Source of the DNA: Ophioderma brevispina
Taxonomy: Eukaryota > Echinodermata > Ophiuroidea > Amphilepidida > Ophiodermatidae
Direction of reading: 5' to 3'
Assembly: GCA_023653785.1 (NCBI GenBank)
Contig: JAMKCH010022453.1
Location: forward strand, 1-64,000
DNA: 64,000 nucleotides
Both the position numbers and the translations under genes were made by a program. A model generated the notes under the pieces. That model saw only the letters and a program-made list of their open reading frames with translations. It ran no database searches and was not told the origin of the DNA. Positions 57,750 through 64,000 of the stretch are shown here, in pieces. How positions within the stretch are numbered: the first letter of the stretch is position 1; every line of letters begins with the position of its first letter.

Positions 57750-58480
57750 CTATGAATGCAGCCATACAGCCCGCCATCCTTGAATTTTGGGCCTGTTTTA
57801 ACAAAGTGTCAATGTCAGAAATGTCCAGATAAAGGTTTAACCATGGTTAAAGACATAATTTCACACTCAACCTTGACCCCCTGCAACATTTTTTGCAGGG
57901 TGTCCCTCTGTACTACTAGGCACTCATGTGTTTCGCAGACCTTTGTAGGAAAACTGTTTTACTCTTGGCATCCATTTTGAAATTAAAAATGGCTGCCACG
58001 TCCGAATTATCCGCTGCTGTTAACAATGTTTGGGTCCGACCTGAACATGGGTAACGCCTCGGGCTATAACTAGCATCAAATGATTTACTGGTACTTTGAG
58101 ACCGACATGTGGGCAAAAAAAAGTCTTCCCCCTTGGCGGCCATTTTCAAATTCAAGCTGGCTTCCACAACCACATGGTCCCTTGTTGTTATTATGTTCTT
58201 ATTGGGATTTCTTGACCTTGAAAACTGGTCATGATGCCATAATCTTGCCTCTACTAGTTTCAGTGACGGTATCTCAAAAACACCTTGCCTCTTGGCGGTC
58301 ACTTTGAATTTCAAGAGTGGCCGTCACAGCCACTTATCTAATGTATTGCATTGAGATTGACACCCTCCAACAATAGGTTTAGAAAGGGGGAATTACGTTT
58401 CTAGGTGCTTTAAAAGCCAATATAGCATATTATAGGTTTCAAAGGGCGGCCATTTTAGAAATCCAGATGGCTGCTTATAT
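57750..58480. repeat. Array of ~150-170 bp units with ATGGCGGCCATTTT core
   Basis: Cores begin near 57967, 58135, 58294 and 58445, giving spacings of 168, 159 and 151 bp, with a further diverged core near 57760. Each core pairs GGCGGCCATTTTGAAATT with CAAG.TGGC, so the word is an imperfect palindrome. The same core organises the arms of the large element at 29909-41587, and the segment 58130-58560 has an inverted relative at 15580-15950. Confidence 0.75.
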
Positions 58481-58564
58481 GCGATTTTAAAAATGCCAAC
58501 ATTGATTTTCTGTTTCTGTGACAGCTGAAACTTTAGAAAAATGAAAAAAATTAGCAATCTCCAT

Positions 58565-61370
58565 AAAACGCCAACAAATATAATTTGAACATAGTGAACC
58601 TAACTAACACTGATAGGCTGCCTCCACGCGATTGAATACGAGCCGTTGAAGAAACCGAAGTTGCACAGCGTCCCTTTTGCTCTACCAAAACATTCACTCG
58701 GTTGCACGGTTTCTATGGGATGATTACGGGTATGGCCTTTATAAAGTACTTTCTTGTCAATATCTGAAAAAATATCAAGCGTTTGCATTTTGTATGAGTA
58801 TGTGTGCCCGTTTTTTGCTGAAAAATACTGTGAGTCTAGAAGTAAACCGAAATGTATTCTAGGCATTTGCGAACCGATTATAGTGATGATACTGTGGTGT
58901 ACACACGTCTTAGCCTATACACTGTACCATAATATTGTAATGCACTCAATTCACTGTACTAGTCTAGAACTATATAGCTGTGCGCTAAATGCTAATAATA
59001 ATTCCATGGGAATAGTAAATATATTTAAATCATGAGTCTTTTAGCACTTGATACAGTGTAGAAATGGATCACAAGGCTAAGGGATAGCTTGTGATTTTTT
59101 ACATTTATCACAAAACAGTGTCAATAGACTAGCTTCTCAATCCCAGGTCAAGGACCAAAATTTCAGTTCCTTCCACTTTTCATTTCCAGTGATTTAAGCA
59201 TATTTTGTGCAGTATAACTGACCCCCAGTAGACTGCAGCGCATTACTCTTGTCTTTCAAAGCGAGATGATCTGATGTGGTGGCATGGGTGGGGTTTCTGC
59301 TCATTCCAGGGGTTCTGAACTTGACCCGAAAAGGCTAACAGAAGACCATTTTCAATGAAACTAAACCCTAATAGCGAGGCTGCATAACTAAATAATAACG
59401 TACAATCGTGCATTTATTGTAAACCAAGGGATTTTGTATCTAGTAGAGTAATATATACTTAAAATATTGAGATCATGAGCCCCTTCAATTTTTTACCCCT
59501 GACGGGTTGGCAGCCATTTTTTCAAAATTGCGCCAAAAGTTGCTTTTTATTGTTTTGATCACTGCATGAACACTTTTAAAATACCGTGACATGATGCCTA
59601 AAATGTTTTTATTTTAATGGTCTGACAATATTAAGAGGACAATGTAAATTGACAACAAGGTTTATGTAATAAAGGGATAATTTAAATCAAACAATTCATC
59701 TTTCAAAATGGCCGCCAAAGCATTTTTTTGGTTTTTCAAGAATATTACATACAGATCATGTAAAACTACTTTCAACTAATATTTTTGTGTATTGCTACGT
59801 AACCATCACTGATCTTACTCAGAATAAAGCATCGCAATACTGCATCTTTAGCCTGTAAAGTATGTGTATAAGAGAGTCGCGCATGTGGGAAGAAAGACTT
59901 GCTGTCAACCAGTACATCTAATTGGTGTATGAACCTGGTGATTCATCTTCCACCTGGAGCTGACTTCTCAATGGGTTGAATGGCGATGCCCCAACAGATT
60001 GAGAACCAAACTGGTCAATCGAAAGTTTCCTTGCAGCAGTGGGGCTACCTGGAAGCCGATCACGACCACTGCTGTGGTGTGAACAGCACCACAGACTATG
60101 GCACATCTCTTGGTCCTGCCCACTGTGTGGAGCACAATGCACAAACAAGGCCCTTGCGGAATTCAGGGAATCAGCCAGAATGTACCCATCTCTGGCTGGA
60201 TCATCTTTGAGATCACTTGTTTGTACACGATAATATAAAAGAACCTTGTAACAGCTATTTTTATTGTCAAACCAATACTGGTGCCATGCATTTTTGCACT
60301 CAAACAACACCTAAAGGGTGGGGGCGTCACACTTTTCACTACAAACTTTGGTTTTCTTATCATAATATATTGAGAGATTTTGATCTTCATTTCAAAGCGG
60401 AAAGATTAATTAATATCTGGATAAACAGTTGATTCCCAGAATTATGAATGACAAATCCACTCAGCCAAGGAGAGGGCGGAGGGGGGCTCGCGCCTCCCTG
60501 TACAAACTCTTTGGGAAGTTTTGCATCTCCGTTTACAAAATGTTCCCAACTTTGTCAAAATGGTGGAGTTTAAATTATGTTGTCTATCAAAAGGAAGCTA
60601 TCATCTTTCTTATTCACTTATTGATAAAAATCATATTATTAATCAAGTCCTCAGAAAAGGAATGAACTTTTGACAGTGAGCTTAAACATTTCCCATGTAT
60701 ACATGTACAAAGTAATACAAAAGCTGCAAAACTTTTCTCTTAATGGTCTGAGGTCAATTTAACCTGCGAAGTATGTTATCTTACTGTCGTCAAGGTGTAG
60801 TTTCTGGAAGGAAGTTTGAAGAGGAATTCAAATATGCATTTCTTTTTTGTTTTTTGATGTAATGGTTAAAATGTTTTGGCTGACTTATCTGAACTTTTGT
60901 TGACAAATTTGGGATCTGCCCTGTACGAAAAAGGTTACCAAACAATTGTGAATTTCAGTTGTAGCCCATCGTTGATGGAGTTTGACAACTGTTCCAAGTC
61001 CATAAAATGATCTGTAATTGAATTTCAATTGATACATTCTTCTTGAGATTTAAATATTTGTGATTTGATACTTAAATTTTGGTTTCACCTTGTATATCTT
61101 CAAGGTCATCCTGTCCATTCAAATGATAGTATGTAGTGAGCTTTCTGTATGGCCTCAGCTTTTACAATGTGTCTACTTTTGCTATAATAAGATAATTACT
61201 TTCAAATCGAAGTAGTTGTGACCAAATTTAAAAATGCGTGATCAAAGTCTGCGAGTTTAAGACGCATGGCCTGTATTTCTTAATATCCTATACAAACATC
61301 ATTTGCCAAAATATCAACAATTCTTCTTTCTTCTTTGGCGTATCTACACGTCTCGGTGATACCTTGTTAT
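58565..61370. other. No supported gene; isolated ATGGCNGCC cores
   Basis: Overlapping frames on opposite strands near 58600-58866 and 59918-60310 have protein-like stretches, but I recognise no family and cannot choose a strand. Single cores GGCAGCCATTTTTTC and AAAATGGCCGCCAAAG lie near 59510 and 59708. From 60660 to 61370 I see nothing. Confidence 0.35.
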
Positions 61371-61374
61371 TAAA

Positions 61375-61540
61375 TAATATAATAATAGCAGAGATTTATT
61401 AGCGCCTTATGCTATTGGCCTCTAAGCGCTTTCACAATGGTCGCTGATCACTGTGGCCCAACCTACATAGAACCCTTTCGCATCATTTCAAGGGATGCAG
61501 CCGTCAGAATCACACTTTCCCTATCAGCACACATACAGTG
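61375..61540. repeat. Interspersed repeat with TAGCGCC...CTAAGCGCTTTCACAA
   Basis: The order AATAATA-rich tail, ATTTATTAGCGCC and GGCCTCTAAGCGCTTTCACAATGG is a phrase known from many dispersed animal repeats (AT-rich tail, 'atagcgc', 'aagcgctttacaa'). Its limits here are uncertain and no function is implied. Confidence 0.5.
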
Positions 61541-61544
61541 TGAT

Positions 61545-62645
61545 CAAAAAAACCCTACTTTCAGGAAATATTTTTCTTCAAAGGTTAAACGTTATTTTTG
61601 CTGTGAATGTTTACTTTGGTTGCTTTACTAGTATAAACAGGCTTAGAGAAGATTTTATTTTGGTGTCTTTCGACTTTTGGTTCAGAAACTATGTCAATTT
61701 TACGGATACACCTAAAATTCTGTTTGGCCGATTCTAGCCAAACAATGCGGAGAGATTGACGTATACCATAACACATTATAGCAAAGACAATTCACACATG
61801 CCATTCAGATGTATGGATTTGCTTCTCGACAAAAAACATATCAGTTTGAATACAACGGTCTATGTGGAACATAATTATAAGTACAATGTTTCAACAAATT
61901 AAGTTGGTTCAATCCATAAAAAGAGTTCGGTTATGAACAACTCACCCCATATCAATGTCGCAGTTCATGAACATAATGGAACTGCTCGAGATTTTTGTTT
62001 TATACCTATCTAAGGTAATTATTTTGCAACAAATGCCAGTATACTCAGCGTCCATTAATTGTCGAAAAGAATTAAAGCTGAAGTTTTCTGTAAATAAATT
62101 GGAATTAAAAAACTTAAACTTCAATATCACACTAGTTTTTTTCAAGTGGACTACAAAGCCTTCTATGGTTCCCTTTGGCTCCCAAGTTTCGTTGTAGGTT
62201 CAAATCCATGAAATCCGCTGAACCAAAGTAAATGTGGTCTTACACCAGCTATCCTTTGGCTTTTTTATTTGTGGGAAATTGAACATTTTTCACTCAGCAT
62301 TTTCATTGAATCTCCGGGGATAATATGTTTAGGGAGGTCCATCATTATTCTCTCTCCCAACTTCAATTGTTTTCATAATTTGGTGTTAAATGTTTATTAC
62401 TCAAATCACTGCGACGGACCATGTATCTCTCTATGTAAACGATGCAACTTTGTTTGGCTCAAAATCGGCCACACAGATTTTTAAGTCTCTCAGCAAAATA
62501 GCATAACTTCTTCCTTCCTCCTCAAAAATCCAAATGACACCAAATAAACGTTTTCTGAAGGCCTGTTTTCGCTCGTTATAACCAAATGAAACATTTGAGC
62601 AAAAATAATTCTTAACTATTTTAATTCAGTTTTTTAGTCTGGATG
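61545..62645. other. No gene recognised
   Basis: Short frames on both strands without family resemblance. Confidence 0.4.
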
Positions 62646-62651
62646 TAGGGG

Positions 62652-62872
62652 TTTTTTTTTACTCACACTGTACATCGAATAACATCGCAGCCGGGACCAC
62701 ATTCCATCAATATCGCATGGGTTAATCGAGACAACCAAGCGATTAGTTTCTTGTCCCATCAGGGAAATTACAATATATCTGAGATCTCCACAGGACTCGA
62801 AAGCGCACGCCTATACGCATGGGTGATCATACACTGGAGTCGTGCGCTTACCTGATTGAGCATCTTGTCCGC
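62652..62872 (-). mobile_element. tRNA-derived SINE with A-tail
   Basis: On the minus strand a box A-like GCTCAATCAGGTAAGC (62846-62861) is followed after about 42 bp by a box B-like CTTTCGAGTCC (62793-62803, 9 of 11 consensus positions). Then comes a body of about 130 bp ending in GTGTGAGT and a run of A (62652-62660). Head, body and A-tail fit a SINE of about 220 bp transcribed by RNA polymerase III and mobilised by a LINE. I see no clear target duplication. Confidence 0.65.
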
Positions 62873-62874
62873 TA

Positions 62875-64000
62875 AAAAAAAATGGATAACTCAGTAACCA
62901 ATTTTTTATTGATATACATGTTTCACTTTAAACCTGAATTTCCAAAGTTCTAAAGTTTCCACAATGTCTTGCCGTCAGGGAAGATATAGTGGTCAATAGG
63001 CCCCTATCTGCTTTTCGTATGAATGCATGACTTTCAAGCAAAAAAGTTACATATATACAGAACATGAGTGCTGAATTATCATGTATTATCATATAGTTGC
63101 GGTTGCGCCACGGCAATCCTGATCTAATGACTTTAAGAACTTGTTTTGTATCTATAATCCATAAACAAGATATGTGAAAGATCTCACACAGTGGCAATGA
63201 TCAATCACTCCGTGGATGTGATCTTGAATATAGTGAAACATCTGAATTCAAGACAAACACCCATATCGCCTTTGATCAGCCACTAAGCTTAGCAAGCAAA
63301 TTCAGTGGAAAGGCCATGAACATATGGAGAAACAATTTGTTATCATGTCCTCATGGAAGTCTCCACATTGAAGATTTGCAGCTCTTATACTCCTTGGAGA
63401 TTGTTCAGGGTAGTGTCCTGGGTGCAAGCACTGAAGGATCTTGTGCATTCCCACAGGGTTTTTATGGGGATTAGCACTCTGAACTCTATTAGATCATTGG
63501 CTGATTAATATAGGGGGATGTAATTTTCCTGTTGTGAACTTTTGCATACGAACAATTGTCCGAATCGACACGGAAACCTTGAATTCCACAACGATACACA
63601 ATCTGAGACTTCTGGAACAACTGCTCTAGTTGTCTTGGATGGATCATCTCGTCTAGATGCTAAGGTTGTTGCTGCTAAAGTTACATTTATTCCATACATT
63701 TCGTAAGCCCTCATGTGTGTGAATCTGGTATGGGATAGGTATATTCCCTTAAATCCTGATGGCAACATTTTGTTTGCGGTTTGCCACTTTTCCAAAAATC
63801 ACGAGGCAGATTCCTGCCTTTTGTTTACGGGGAAAGGTGCTCCTAGAATTTTTTATCCCCCTTAACATCTTTTGATCAACTAGGAACACAGCTTACTTTT
63901 ATCACTGATGGTGATTTGTTCTGAGTACACTCCTATTGGAGGATACTGTCTCCCTCTTTCTCATTCTCCTCACAAAGAGCTGATACCGCACGATGTTGCG
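62875..64000. other. No supported gene; one plus-strand open stretch at about 63243-63473
   Basis: A plus-strand frame is open from about 63243 to a TAG near 63471, about 76 codons, including ASKFSGKAMNIWRNNLLS and CPHGSLHIEDLQLLYSLE. It looks protein-like, but I do not recognise it and it has no adjoining exon I can support. The minus-strand frames at 62928-63197 and 63505-63795 are likewise unidentified. An exon or transposon relic is possible. Confidence 0.25.

Noticed and set aside
62788..62872. Functional tRNA gene
   Set aside because: Box B is imperfect and an attached body plus A-tail indicate a SINE.

Overview
This window looks like intron-rich or intergenic DNA from a large animal genome. 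I found no confident host gene, no operon-like organisation and no ribosome binding sites. The longest ATG-initiated frame is about 145 codons, and it lies antisense to a retrotransposon. Base composition is AT-rich. The DNA is packed with diverged interspersed repeats: two non-LTR retrotransposons (LINEs), one LTR retrotransposon, two tRNA-derived SINEs, many foldback or MITE-like elements, microsatellites and minisatellites. The LINE types, the recurring short word TAGGCCTAC and the abundant ATGGC(G/C)GCC repeats suggest a marine invertebrate, perhaps an echinoderm or another deuterostome. That assignment is an impression and was not tested.

Layout. 1-3.3 kb: no recognisable feature. 3.35-4.15 kb: a degenerate satellite built on GGACTAT/TCCTTAGGAATTA words. 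5.15-5.98 and 7.0-7.74 kb: two long (TAC)n arrays. 8.37-9.78 kb: a long foldback element. 12.07-12.17 kb: (GT)n, followed by a tRNA-derived SINE and a short tandem and inverted repeat region. 14.8-16.9 kb: a cluster of small TIR elements, several at TTAA sites. 18.18-18.35 and 28.54-28.71 kb: two copies of one MITE. 19.15-19.5, 27.16-27.9 and 51.36-52.66 kb: four pieces of one repeat family. 23.75-24.43 and 25.65-25.81 kb: further TIR elements. 29.25-41.59 kb: a nested repeat complex. 43.19-46.02 kb: a CR1/L2-type LINE on the minus strand. 46.4-50.7 kb: several foldback elements. 52.9-55.6 kb: short-period repeats. 55.9-58.5 kb: an array of ~150-170 bp units. 58.6-64 kb: mostly featureless, with one SINE.

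The most informative object is the nest at 29.9-41.6 kb. An outer element ends at a TTAA on the right and has inverted arms, each a tandem array of ~150-180 bp units with an ATGGCNGCCATTTTGAAATTC core. It encloses a plus-strand LINE with endonuclease and reverse transcriptase relics. That LINE appears to be split by a 6.4-kb minus-strand gypsy-like LTR element, which has 1.7-1.8-kb LTRs, a primer-binding-like site, a polypurine tract, and gag and protease relics but no room for reverse transcriptase or integrase. A 381-bp element at 16.13-16.51 kb consists of just the two outer ends of the large element joined together, as expected of an internal-deletion derivative.

All retrotransposon reading frames are broken. 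Paired copies (for example the two LTRs) differ to a striking extent by single-base indels. This could be age, or residual error from a long-read assembly; the data here cannot fully separate the two. No functional 'system' in the sense of cooperating genes is supported. The novelty, if any, lies in the repeat architecture.
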